Shown in pieces: positions 1 through 10,800 of a stretch of DNA of 64,000 nt. Both the position numbers and the translations under genes were made by a program. The stretch comes from Moniliella sp. 'wahieum'. Lineage: Eukaryota; Basidiomycota; Moniliellomycetes; Moniliellales; Moniliellaceae. The notes under the pieces are model-generated. The model did no database searches and was not told the origin of the DNA. It worked only from the letters and a program-made list of their open reading frames with translations. Positions within the stretch are counted from its first letter, which is position 1. Every line of letters starts with the position of its first letter. Where the stretch lies: the NCBI GenBank assembly GCA_003971905.1, contig RSEE01000068.1, forward strand, positions 52,482-116,481, in the 5' to 3' direction.

Positions 1-1064
1 GATCTCTGGCACGTTGAGCAAGGAGAGTAGGCTTACGCTCGAAGCACCTAAGAGCTTCTCGTTGCAAAGAGATCGTTGTCCCTCTGTCTTGGCTATTAGA
101 GGTATCCTCCTGGGGCTGAGGGCTATATAGCGAGGCCGACGGTAACGTTGAGGGGGGGAGCCCCATTTGGCTGAATCCGCCCCCAATTAACCGATGCAAG
201 AAGTTGGCCGCTCCCATATAAAGACGCTGCGGTGGTCCTGAACTGACTTTTTATATAGGAGTTGGGCGCATTCTACAAACGCCTTTTGGCCTTAGTTGTT
301 CGGGTCGACATGCACCCCTTTTGAATCTATTACCACGTAACTAACAAAGGCACAACAGGGCTGATGGAACCGAGACTTCTGCCGAAAGGCATAGAGCTTG
401 TTCTCCCAGAGTCGAGTCACCACGTTGTACACGAGAGCCGGATGTTCCTCCTCGGTTCGCAGCATTGAGCGGATGGCACCATAAGACAAACCACTCCTGC
501 GCCAGGCCTTAGGACCAAACGCCACGGAACATCGGGTTCACCCAAAGAGATGAACGTCGCCGGCGGATTCTTCGTGGTCAGGCCGTTGTTCATAACGAGG
601 TTCTCAGAGGCGCCCATCGTTGTCACAAAAACAGTCGTCTTGGGACGTGCCCCTCCAATACACAACCCGATGAAAGGGCCTGACACAAGTCAATGGGAAG
701 TAAATATATTCGTCCCTTGAAGGGTGTCCAAAGCAACTTCTGCCAAGAGCGGCAAAGCAACCTGGTTCTTGCAGATATACCAAGTCCAGACCCTGGGATT
801 AATAACCACGGGACTTAGATCGTCCGTCTTGTTGATGTAGAACACAGGTGGGCCCTACGGTGAACGAGACCGACGGATGCATCCTCGTTCGAGGTTCTCC
901 TTGATCCAAAACAAGCGCGGTGGGCTTCGGCCTCGTCTGGGGGTCAATGGGTACGAACGTGAGAGTGTTGGATTGGCACCTTCTTGGGTCTCAATGGCGT
1001 GGTCAAAACCTGGCGGGTGAGGGGTGAAGAGGCAAACAGTTGGCTCGACGAACGGGAAAGCCAT
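1..1064 (-). mobile_element. Ty3/gypsy retrotransposon reverse-transcriptase remnant
   Basis: Read on the minus strand from 1064 to the left edge, three frames together carry the ordered landmarks of a Ty3/gypsy reverse transcriptase. A start-of-RT block near 1010-850 includes 'FIKENL'-like text (seen as IKENLERG) and 'SRSPVG'-like text. A palm block near 620-560 reads NLVMNNGLTTKNPPATF, where active elements have 'YLVMPFGLTNAPATF'. A block at 400-292 reads WENKLYAFRQK...GVHVDPNN. A thumb-like block near 215-150 reads GAANFLHRL. No intact YxDD catalytic motif is present, the frame changes several times and there are many substitutions, so the copy is dead. Unlike the host genes nearby, it is damaged by base changes as well as by frame breaks. 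The element is cut by the window edge, so RNase H and integrase would lie to the left. Confidence 0.8.
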
Positions 1065-2320
1065 CAGGAAAGTCCCTCTATTACCGCTGGGGCAGTTCGC
1101 ATGTGATAGTCACTTCGTTCAGAGCTAGGGTATGTTCGGGAAGAGGGGGAAAGAGACCACTTTGACCGTGCAAGGGCGAGTCACCTCCACTGTTGACGAC
1201 TGGGGCAGAATTGATGCGTCGGTGTGGTTCTCGGCAACTACTGCGAGGTTCAGGGAGGCTATGCGGCCAAACTGTGCGTCCGACAGGTCCTCCCTCTCTC
1301 TTCCGGACATCGTTTCCTCCCCCGCTCCGAGGCGTTCGCCAAGGCTACAACTCGCCTCGCTGAAACTGCCAAGCGCCATAAACACTATGCCAGCAATCAG
1401 AGTCTCTCCTGGCAGCTTCACTGGACTTGAAAGGCAACAAGAATGTCTACAGTATTACCGGCTGGACTTTACCTTGGGGCCTCTCCTCAAAGTGACCTCT
1501 TTGGAACCTCTTCGACCTGGCCTTGTCGATGGCCGCTCCAAACCCCCAGAGGGGCTGGCGCTGGATATTGCCGATGGTCGGTAGACCTACCGTGTCGAGA
1601 TGCTCGACCGTCGCCGGGACAGAAGGACCCACTTGGACTTAGCACCGCGTATGCGGTGGACGACGTTCGTGCCCGAACCGCGGCCACTGCCCACATCAAG
1701 GCGTTGCGACCCGAACAGAGACCGCACGCGAGCACACCCTGCGCATCGACCGGATCGTGGACATGGGCCCTCGCAGAGGCACTGCCGACCGACGATAACC
1801 GCTGCGCGCCTGGCCCAGGAGCAGCACAAGGGCGTGCCGCGGTAGCCGGCTGACGAACCTGGGGTACGACACGAACGTGCTCCCCCCCCACCCCGCGACG
1901 GGCAAGCGTGCTCGGCGCGAGCGCGAGCGGGCGCCCCAGGCCGACGGCGTAGGGTACTACACGTTCCACCAGCTCGGGGCACACGACTGCCGAGTGCTGC
2001 GCCCTCCAGCACCGCCGTGCCGAACCGCATCATGCTCCGCCCACCTAGCGCCCTGTCCCTTAGCCCTCCAGACCCGTGCTTGGCGCAGCTTACTCTCCTC
2101 CGCCGCCAGGGCGGCCTGGTAGCCAGCACGGTCCACGGGCTCGTGGTCCGCCCTACCGAGTATCGCCTTGGCCGCCTCCGTCTCCGCCACCGCCACATTT
2201 CCTGCCCCTGCTCGCCAAAGCAGTAAGCAGTAGGAGCTCGCGGCGGGTCCGTCGCTGGCGCCACTACCGGTGCACCTGTGCTCGCGCTCACCACTTGTGG
2301 AAAGAAGCGTAGCATCCTAA
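1065..2320 (-). other. Probable gag/protease part of the same decayed retroelement
   Basis: This stretch lies directly upstream of the RT remnant on the same strand, where gag and protease would be. I see no zinc knuckle and no DSG/DTG protease motif. A helix-rich segment near 2196-1957 (repeated A/E/K/R, e.g. AALAAEESKLRQARVW) resembles the coiled N-terminal part of fungal gag proteins but is not diagnostic. No LTR ends could be recognised. The assignment rests mainly on position. Confidence 0.35.
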
Positions 2321-2621
2321 ACCCTTTTTCAATAGGTTCACCCTGCAGGTTTGCGTTATATTACACGGTAGTCTCAAACTTCATGGTTGGCATGCCGATT
2401 TTGCTCCGTGGGAAGCCGAATGCGGGCGCAGGGTTGGTGGATGGGACCATGGTCGTACCTGCAGGATACTATTTCTTGGAAGCCATCATCATCGCGGGAT
2501 AGGCTGCCGGTCCTCCGTTTATCGATTTGTTGATTAACACGATCCAGGACGGAGGGCGGCCTGGACGAGGTTAGAGAGATTGGGAGAAAAAAAAGCGCAA
2601 CGCGGCGTGGGTTGGGGACGC

Positions 2622-2689
2622 CACGTGACGCGTGACGGGCTACGTCATGGTTACGTCACAGGCTACGTCACTGGGTAGCGGTTACGTCA
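2622..2689. promoter_or_regulatory. Cluster of four TACGTCA (CRE/ATF-type) sites with an adjacent CACGTG
   Basis: TACGTCA occurs at 2641-2647, 2652-2658, 2664-2670 and 2683-2689, all on the plus strand, with an E-box CACGTG at 2622-2627. TACGTCA is the half-palindromic core bound by CREB/ATF-type bZIP factors. Four copies in 49 bases is far above chance. The nearest downstream gene is the MARVEL protein, 1.1 kb away, so the target is uncertain. Confidence 0.45.
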
Positions 2690-3655
2690 TGGCCCCTGGG
2701 GCCTGGCTGAGCTCGGCGGAGCCAGCGCTGATCCCGAGCAGCCTCAGGCAGGCGACGGGCCTCAGGCTCAGTCTGGGCACACTCAGTCTGAGCAGGTCTG
2801 AGCCAGCCGCCAAGATCAGCGACGACAGCAGCGATCAGTTCCACGGACAAGACGGCATCGGATTGTGGGGATGCGAGACGAGTTTGGTTGGTTGGTTGGT
2901 CGGAATGGCTGACACGCCCGGATGGGATGGTACTGGGGAGGCCTGAGCCTGAGGCGACAGTTGATGCGCCCGGGGCCGATGGCCACCAGCATCGCTGGTA
3001 CTCGGACATTCCGTTCTCAGGCGTTAGGTCTTAGGTCTTTAGGCCTTACTAGTCAAACTTGCAGCTTCATGTGCTTGCCTCTGCAAGCGGCGCCTCCGGC
3101 CTGGCTTGGCGGCCGCGCTGGCGGGACGGGGAGGTTGAAGATGAAGGAGACGCCGACGCTGGGAACTGGAAACAAAAAAGAACTCCCTAGAAGGGATGAC
3201 CAGTGACTAGTGAGCGGTGACCAGTCGATCAGACCTACAAGAGCGAGCTGGGCAGGGCAGCACGCGCGACCAGCCGCGGACGGGGAACGGCGCTGCTCAG
3301 GCGCTCAGCGCGCTCAGCCCAGGAAGCAGGCAAACGCCGGGCGTGTCTCCGCGGGAGGGAGGATGCGCATGCCGCTCATGCATCACATGTCACACATCAG
3401 CGTCCTACCTCAGGTGCGCGTTTAGTTGGGCAGGGCGCCCGGGCAGCGAGCATGCAGCATGGGCGATCGGGCACAGGAGCAGTGCTGCGCACGGCTGCGC
3501 GCCCGCGCATCCCCGGCTGCGGCTTATAACTCAGTATTCACGCACAGCAGCCCACGCGCTGCGCTGCCCCGCCCATCACACACTGCCCCTGCGCCCGCCT
3601 TGGTCTGTGCGCCCTCCTGCTGCCGCTCGCTGGCCGCCTGGGGCAGGGCGCGAGG

Positions 3656-3661
3656 TATAAG
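3656..3661 (+). promoter_or_regulatory. TATA-like element of the MARVEL gene
   Basis: TATAAG lies about 135 bases before the start codon at 3795, followed by a pyrimidine-rich leader. Position and sequence fit a fungal core promoter. Confidence 0.35.
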
Positions 3662-3748
3662 TATACGCTCGCCACCCTCTCCCACCCGCGCTTCACACGC
3701 CCTGCGTTTTGTCTTTGCACCGCTCAGCCCATCCTCGTTCCACCCCAC

Positions 3749-3781
3749 CCACCACCACCACCACCACCACCACCACCACCA
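3749..3781 (+). repeat. (CCA)11 microsatellite in the 5' leader
   Basis: Eleven uninterrupted CCA triplets end 13 bases before the ATG at 3795. They lie in the presumed 5' untranslated region of the MARVEL gene, so length changes would not alter the protein. Confidence 0.85.
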
Positions 3782-3794
3782 CTACCACCCCGCC

Positions 3795-4429
3795 ATGGTT
3801 GATGCCAGCACCATTGTCCGCCGCGGCGCCCCGGTCACTCTGGGCGTGCTCTCCCTCTTCTCTCTCGTCGTTGCCATCATTGCCTCGGTCTTGGTCCACG
3901 ACTACAATGCCAAGGATGCTGCCAAGGGCGAAAAGTCGTCCGTCAAGGCCCGCGTTCGCTTCTTCTTGTTTGTAGGCTGGTTCTCGTTTGTCTTCTCGAC
4001 AGCTTATGTGCGTCTTTTCTCCTTGCCTCCTCGCTCCCATCCACATTCAGCGCTGGGCCGCTGGATGGCTGGCCGGTTAGCCGACCCGCGTACACGTACT
4101 AACCCGCCCCCTTGCTTCCCCTTCCCGCAGGTCGTCTGCTTCCTGACTGGCATTGGCGGCGTGTTCACGTCGATCGTCTCGCACTTGATTTTCATTTTCC
4201 TCGACTGGGTCTTCTGGCTCTCGGCCGCGGCGCGCTCACGTCGTCCATGGGCGGCGGCCAGAACTGCTCGCACTCGTCGTTCAAGTACTGCTCGGCGAAC
4301 GAGGCGCTGATTGCGTTTGGGTTTATCAACTTTGTATTGACAACGTGCATGCTGTGCGTGGTGACCGTCATTGGAGCCGGTGCGTTCCGTGGCGGCTTGA
4401 AAGAAACGTTTGGCAACTCGAGGGCCTAA
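3795..4429 (+). CDS. MARVEL-domain four-helix membrane protein
   Basis: The start is the ATG in CGCCATGG after the CCA repeat. Exon 1 (3795-4007) encodes one hydrophobic helix (about residues 13-33) and the beginning of a second (FFLFVGWFSFVFSTAY). Intron 4008-4130 begins GTGCGT, carries a perfect TACTAAC branch site at 4097-4103 and ends CGCAG. Exon 2 continues the second helix, then has a third (HLIFIFLDWVFWLSAAA), a cysteine-containing extracellular-type loop (NCSHSSFKYC) and a fourth helix before the end ...GNSRA. Four helices of this spacing are the MARVEL arrangement of fungal plasma-membrane or vesicle proteins (Nce102/Sur7-neighbour type). The frame breaks once in the GC repeat near 4228-4238 after LSAAA; reading resumes at LTSSMGGG. 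Exact cellular role unknown. Confidence 0.75.
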
Positions 4430-5222
4430 AGAACGCCTAACGCCTAATGTCTAATGTTCAACGCCTAACGCCTAAGCACGGTCTGCCTGCCCGCTCTGCT
4501 CTGCTCTGCGCGCACTCGGCACTCCGATACGATACCCCCTTTACCCCCTGTGGCGTGTACCTCGCTCTACTGGGGTACGGGCTTTCCCCCCCCTCGCTTT
4601 CTCTCTCTTTGTCGTTCTATGTCGTTAAGACCACCTTGTTTTTCTTGCTCCCTTACCGTCCCTATCTTGCCTCGCCTCGCCCTTGGCGCAAGTTTGTAGG
4701 AATTGTACATGTGCCTTTGGCTCGATCTGCCTTTTTGAACGCCGTGAATGTCTTTCCCCTTACGCCTTCGACGCCCGACGCACGGTTGGTTGCTCGCCCG
4801 GTTCCTCTACGGACAGGTGCCATGTAAATAATGCAATTGAACCAGCGTATGATGATGGGGTTCAGCCATCCATCCACCTCATCAACCTGATTGGAACTGA
4901 ATATTGAATCTCGACATTGTGCAGCATGCCCTCGGTAGAGCTCATTGAGGTACGAGCTAAGTCCGACGTCCACCAGGCCAGACTAGCATGAGCGGCCATA
5001 ATTAGCGCTTAGAATGCACAATGGGACCTGCGATTGAACCTCCTGGATGCCGGACTGCCGGACCGTCGCCTGGCCATGTAAAGCTGCATGTTGCTCTCTG
5101 GGGCACCACTAGAACCTAGCAAACGGGGTAGACAGGCAGGCAGATCGGGTGCTCGCTCGGGACGCCCGGGACGCGTGCGCGGGACCCAAACTGGCCATCC
5201 ATGACCATCACCAATCATTAAA
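4430..5222. other. Convergent intergenic region
   Basis: It lies between the 3' ends of the MARVEL gene and the WW/FF gene. ACGCCTAACGCCTAA is repeated exactly at 4433-4447 and 4461-4475, just after the MARVEL stop codon. Otherwise it holds pyrimidine-rich sequence and no gene that I can recognise. Confidence 0.5.
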
Positions 5223-7581
5223 TCATCTTACATTTTCCCCTTCTTCACTCTTTCTCCGCACGGCCCTCTTGCTTGCGCGCAAGCCAGACAGGTACTGTTC
5301 GATCCACACGTCCCGCTCCTCGGGGCGGTGGGCAAAGGCGCGGTACCGTGCATCGTCCTTCAACACAGCACGCACCTCATCCAGATCAAACTTCATGCCC
5401 AACAGATCCTGCTCCATCTCCTCGTCCGCATCTGCGTCTGCGTCGTCGGCCGAGTCGGCCGGGCCAGGCTGCTCCGAGCCGGAAGCAGCGTGTCGGAGCT
5501 CCTTTTTGGTCTGCTGCAGGCGCCCCCAAAACTCCAAAAACGCATTCTCGCGCAGCATGGTCTGGAACGCCTCGTACGCACGTTGGGTCCGCGCCTCGTT
5601 CCACGCGACAAAGGACCGCTCCAGCGCGTGCTCGACCGCGTCCCCGTCGGCGTCGGCGTCGGCGCCGGCGCCATGAAGGTGGAGGACGAGCTTGTCGAGC
5701 CCGAGGCGGGCAAAGTCGCGGTCCTCACGGACCTGGGGCACAGTTTCGTCCATGGACCGGTCGAGCGTCGGCGCGGCACGGGCAAACAGTTGGTCCAACT
5801 GGGACTGTTTGCGGGCCAGAAGACGGGCCTGGTGCGCCAGGAAAAGCGATTGCTGTTCGCCCGGCGAAAGCGGCACCGCCCCGCCCCACACGTCGCGCGA
5901 GACAGCGAGCGAAAAGGGCAGGTAAGCATCCTGCACCTTGTCCACCAGGCGTTGCTCGTACTGCGCGCGCGCCGTGTCGTGTTCAGCGTGGTGCGCGACG
6001 GAACGCAGCGTCGAGGCCAGCCGGCCTTGTGGCGCGCGACTTTGTCCCTGCGCTGCGCAAGCGCTTCCTCTTGCTTGGAGCGCTTGGTTGTCGTCGTAGG
6101 GGCTGGTGCGGGCGGCGATGCCGGAGCCGGAGCCAGCGCGCTCGCTACCCATTCGGCCCACAACTGAGCCCGACGCGTCGCGCTGCCCACCGCATCGTAC
6201 CGCACATCGCGATCGAGACCGCGCTTGACCCGAGGCCAAGCGTCGGCGACCAGCTTGGCGCTGGCGTCGGGCGCGAGCGAAGCGACGGACCGCCGGAGCG
6301 CAAGCTTTTCCTCCGCCACCCGTTCCTCGAGCAAGTGCACAAACGCTTCCTCGGCCTGCTGCGCTTGTCTGCGCTTCACCTCGCCCAGCTGACGAAGATG
6401 GGCCTTGAACGTGCGCTGGTCCGGGCGGAAACGCGGGTCTTGGCCATAGGCCTGTTCAAAGTCGGCCCATTGGGTCCGGGTCGAAGTCACCTTGTCCTTC
6501 AACAGCGCGAGGAAGTCGTCGTCTTGGTTGCGCGACACGGCGGGGGCGGAGGAGGTAGAGGGAGAGGTAGAGGTAGAGGCACGTTGTGCGGCGGGATGGG
6601 AGTCGAGGTGGGTGGCAGTGGAGGTAGATGGCGCAGCTTGAACGCGGGCCTGTTTCGCCGCTCGTTTCTCCTTCAAACGGAGCTTGCACCATTCGTTGAA
6701 CGCGTCTTCGCGCTCGCCTTCGGGCACGCGGGCGTACGCGGGCAACGAGTCAAACTTGCCCTTCTCCAGTTCCCAGGGAGCCATCGCGTTCACCTCCTTG
6801 GCTGTGCCCGTGAGACTGGTGAGCATCGCATAAATGCCTGCACTGGGTCTTCCTCCTCCGCGACGGCAGTTGCCGCTGCCTCGCCTTCTGCCTCCTTGTC
6901 CTCCGTCGCCGAGGCAGTATCCGTTTCAGCCAGCCGCTGCGCCTCAGCGCCTCGCCTTCGGCAGCTTCTGCTTCAGCAGCCATCTCGGCTGCCATTTGGA
7001 GTTGCCATTCTTGATCATCATCATCATCGTCGTCGTCTTCGTCGTCGTTGTCGTTGTCGTTGTTGTTGTTGTCGTCCTGTTCCTCCTCCTCCTGTTCCTG
7101 CTCCTGCTCCTGCTCCTTCTCTTCTTCCTCTTCCGCCCTGTCGTCATTGGTATGGACAAGCGGGGATTTCCCAGGCGCGTGTTGGAGCGGCTGGGCGGGG
7201 GCGGGGGAGGAGGCGCGTGGGCGCTTGGCCGGGTGGTCGGGGGAGGCAGCCCTGCGCTTGGGCGGGGCGGGAAGGTGCCAGAGACTCTGCTGGGTGTCGG
7301 GGTGGAAGAAGAAGCGGTGGTGGCGGTTGGTCGTCACCCGCAGCCACGGCCGGCCGGGCACCCAGGCGTAGGAAGCGCGGTCTCCCATCGCGCGGGGGCG
7401 GCGGCAGGAAGCGGCGGCGGAGGCAGGGCAGGTGCGGAAGCCGGCGCAGAAGAGGCGCAGAAGCAGGCGCAGAAGAGGGCCGCTTGTAGGTGCTGGTGCG
7501 GGAGGCCTTGCCAGTAGTATGTGTGGCCCTGGGGGCCTTGTGCTCCGTCCAGCCGGCCGGCAGCGGAGGCAGCGCTCCCAT
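5223..7581 (-). CDS. WW/FF-domain protein (TCERG1/Urn1/Prp40-like)
   Basis: The likely start is the ATG at 7581, giving MGALPPLPAGW, the first half of a WW domain. The second half (HTYYW, then SRTSTYKRP) is in other frames because of two one-base gaps, the first in a C run. A second WW-like segment near 7385-7270 contains RVTTN, RFFFHP and SLWHLP. An acidic, low-complexity block (Asp/Glu runs, 7150-7020) follows, then several FF domains: one starting PWELEKGKFDSLPAYARV near 6780, one around WADFEQAYGQDPRF near 6480, one around WPRVKRGLDRDVRY near 6220, and a C-terminal one ending ...RRKSEEGENVR with TGA at 5223. WW plus repeated FF domains are found in pre-mRNA splicing and transcription-elongation factors that bind proline-rich splicing proteins and the RNA polymerase II tail. 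Which of TCERG1, Urn1 or Prp40 is the true orthologue is not settled; the WW pair before an acidic linker favours the TCERG1 type. Confidence 0.75.
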
Positions 7582-7883
7582 CGCAGCAGTTGGAAGAGCA
7601 AAATACTTCCGTCCTGGGGGTACTTTGGCAAATGCGCTCCCCGCCGCACGTGACCCCTGGGGCCTGAGGTAAGCAGCATGAACGTTCAGCTGCTGGGCCG
7701 GCACGCCTCACCGCACCGCGTCGCGTTGGCTGCCCCGTGCCGCTGCGCGCTGCGCGTGCGGGGGCACGGCGCCACTGCCGGCTGGGCGGAGTGGTGATTG
7801 ATGACTGGTGATTGCTGCGTCGCCGCGTCGCCGCGGCCACTCGACTGGACGACACGCCCCCCCCTCTCCCCACCACCGCCGCC
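7582..7883. promoter_or_regulatory. Shared divergent promoter region (WW/FF gene and PDS5)
   Basis: Only about 300 bases separate the two start codons, which are transcribed away from each other, so both promoters must lie here. The half next to PDS5 has repeated TGATTGATGACTGGTGATTG-like text and GCGTCGCCGCGTCGCCGCG. No TATA box was seen. Confidence 0.4.
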
Positions 7884-10800
7884 ATGTCGCAGAGCTCGGT
7901 GTTCGGCGCTGCGCCGCCGCGCCAGCGCTCCCGCCTCAGCTTCAAGGGCAAGCTCGCCAGCAAGGGCATCAGCACCGACCGCCTCCTCCGCGACCTCAAG
8001 ACCGTCCAGGCCGAGCTCGCCCAGATGGACCAGGACGACGTCGACCTCGACTCGCTCCTGCCCATCACCAAGCAGCTCGTCCAGCCCACCCTCATGCTCC
8101 ACAAGGACCGCGGCGTCAAGATCGCCCTCGCGTGCTGCCTCGCCGATGTCCTGCGTCTCTTTGCGCCCGACGCGCCCTACACCGCCCTCGAGCTGCGCGT
8201 GCGTACCCCCCCCCCCCCTAGCCCGCGTCGCGTGTGCGCACTAACCCCCCCCCGCCGCTTCCCCCACAGGACATCTTCCAGTTCTTCATCCACGAGCTCA
8301 CGCTGCCCGCCAAGACTGGCCACGGCTTGGCTGTGCCCCAGGGCCCGCGCTACTCGGACTACTTTTATCTCGTCGAGTCCCTGAGCACCGTCAAGTCGAT
8401 CGTGCTTGTATGCGACCTGAATGGCGCGGAGGACATGATGACCGACCTGTTCCAAGGCTTCTTTGAGATTGTCTCGTACGTCCTTGCTGCGGTGTGTGTT
8501 GGGGCGGGTCTTTTTGTGCGTGTACTTACTAGCCCCGGATCCGCGCTGCGCAGACCGACGATGGCCAAGAACCTCGAGATCTGCATGGCGGATATCCTGG
8601 CCCAACTGGTGGACGAGGCGCAACAGGCCCGAGCCGGTCCTCGAGCTCTTGCTGGTCAACTTTAACCCGCAGGCGATCAAGGCCAATCCCGCCGCGCACA
8701 ATTTGGCCGTGCAAGTGTGCCAGGCGGCCGAGCACCGGCTGCAAAAGTATGTCGCGCACTATTTTACCGATGTCATCACCTCGTCCCTTGACGATGAGCA
8801 GGACCGGAACGAGCGGGACGGCAACCTGACCCGCACCTACACGCTCATCATGGAGATCAACCGTTCCGTTCCGCCTCTTTTGCTCAACGTGGTGCCCCAA
8901 ATGGAGGGGGAGCTAACGTCGGAAGACCAGAGCTTGCGCTTGATGGTCACGCGCGTGTTGGGCCAAATGTTTGGCGAGCGTCGTTCGCTCGCTGCGGCCG
9001 GCTCAACGTCGGAAGGTCTGGCAGAGGGCGACTTTGCGCGGACGTACCCGGGCGTATGGAAGGCGTGGCTGCGCCGTGCCAACGATAAAAGCTACCATGT
9101 GCGCATTGTCTGGCTCGAGTCGGCTCAGGGCATCCTACGCTACCACCCTTCGCTCGTACCCGATATGATTCCCATCTTGACGCAAAACTGCTCGATCCGG
9201 ATGAAAAAGTGCGCACGATTGCGGCCCGTGTGCTGGGCAGCATGGATTACGAAACGGCACTGCATCGGACGCCCAAGGTGCTGCTGGAAGCTCTGGCGGA
9301 GCGGTGCATGGACAAGAAACGTACTGTGCGGGAGAATGCAATGAACGCGCTGGGCCGCCTATTTCACCTTGCCTTCCCTGAAATCGAGAGCCACGACCGC
9401 GGCGATTGAGCAATTTGCCTGGATCCCAAGTGCGGTGCTTTCCGTGTTGAAAACGTCGGATGTATCGGACCAAGATGTGGCGGATGTGGTGGAACGGTGG
9501 ATTTTGCCCTTCCCTTCGTATGGGCTGGGCTCGAACCAGACCAAACTCCGTTCCTCCCAGTCTTCTTCCCAAGGTTCCAGCCAGTCCCAGAGCCTGACGG
9601 CCGGCGTGGCGTTTACCGGGGCAGCGGATGAATCGGCCTGGGTGGGCCGGCTGCTGTTGGTGCTCAAGTACGGGGATGGGTTTACCAAGTCGGTCATCTT
9701 TAAGCTGGGCAACCTGGTCGAACCGCTGAGCATCTGGGCGCGGTTTGTCGATGCGTGTGAAGCGTACAATGGGGGCACGATGGACGAGGACGAAGTGCGT
9801 AAGAAACAGGAGCTCAAAGTGTTGCTCAAGGCGGTGGCCAAGGTGTTGGGGGAACAACCGGGGGCGGATAAAGTGGCGAGTGAATTGCTCGAGTTTGCAC
9901 GGATGAATGATCTGCGTGCGTACCGCCTGTTGCGGGTCAGTATGGACCCGAAACAGGACATGAAGAGTCTGCTCAAGGCGCGCTTGGAACTGCGTCGTCG
10001 CTCGAGGCCAACAACAAGTCGCTCGTCCCGACCCTGATGCATTTTTGGCGCGGGGCCAGTTCTCCCGCTGGTCAACCGTACCACGGTGAGCCAGTTGCTC
10101 AAGGGCATCCAGCAAGGCCCTGGCTCGTCGGCCGCGAGCCAGGCCAGTGCCGATTCCCTCTTGCCCCTCGGCCCCAACAAGGTGAGCTTGGCGGGTACGA
10201 GGTGTTTGTGGAAAACGCGACGGCCGTCTTGACCCAGGTCACCAAGTCCCACCCCCATGCTCATTCCCTTTGTGCCCGAACTGATCCGGATCGTTCGCGA
10301 TGGCGAGGCCAGTGGCGACGAGAACCCGTACGCGACGACGGTGGCGCTGCGTGCGCTGGCGGTGATTGCTCGTGGGGACGACAAGCGACCAAGTTGATGC
10401 GCGAGCCCAAGGCCATCGACGCCCTCTGCCATTTCGCCCTCGAGGGCCAAGTGGAAGAAGCCAAGTTTGCCACCGAGACGCTGGCGGCGATGAGTGAGCG
10501 CGACACGTTGCTGCGGCAAGGCGAAGGTGCCGCGCGGTACACGGCGCCCGGCGGGGCGCCGCTGGCCAAATCCGATCTGCTCACCGCGCAACACGCACTG
10601 CACCACGTGCTCACTACGATTTCCGATCAACTGAGTGTGGTACGGGAGGGCAAGTTGGCCAGTCACCTGGCTGCGCTCCTGGCTTTGGTCAAGTACGCGC
10701 CCGATGTATTTGAGGACCGGGCCCAGTCGATCATCAAGGACGTGCTGGCCGCAATCAAGCGGCCGTGGATGGAAGTGAAGGACGAGGCTGGCGGCATGCG

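Larger units (their letters stand above)
2321..3794. other. Intergenic region upstream of the MARVEL gene
   Basis: About 1.5 kb with no recognisable gene. It holds a cluster of TACGTCA sites (2641-2689), a run of TTAGG-like words near 3020-3050, a TATA-like element at 3656 and a CCA repeat just before the MARVEL start codon. The left 250 bases are AT-richer than the rest and could still belong to the retroelement. Confidence 0.5.

Noticed and set aside
4433-4475. ACGCCTAA repeats as interstitial telomere sequence
   Set aside because: The unit differs from the usual fungal TTAGGG and only short copies are present; it is kept only as a small local repeat.
5273-7489. A 738-codon open frame on the plus strand
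   Set aside because: It lies wholly antisense to the WW/FF gene, is Arg/Pro/Gly-rich with no domain, and is the kind of open shadow expected in GC-rich DNA.
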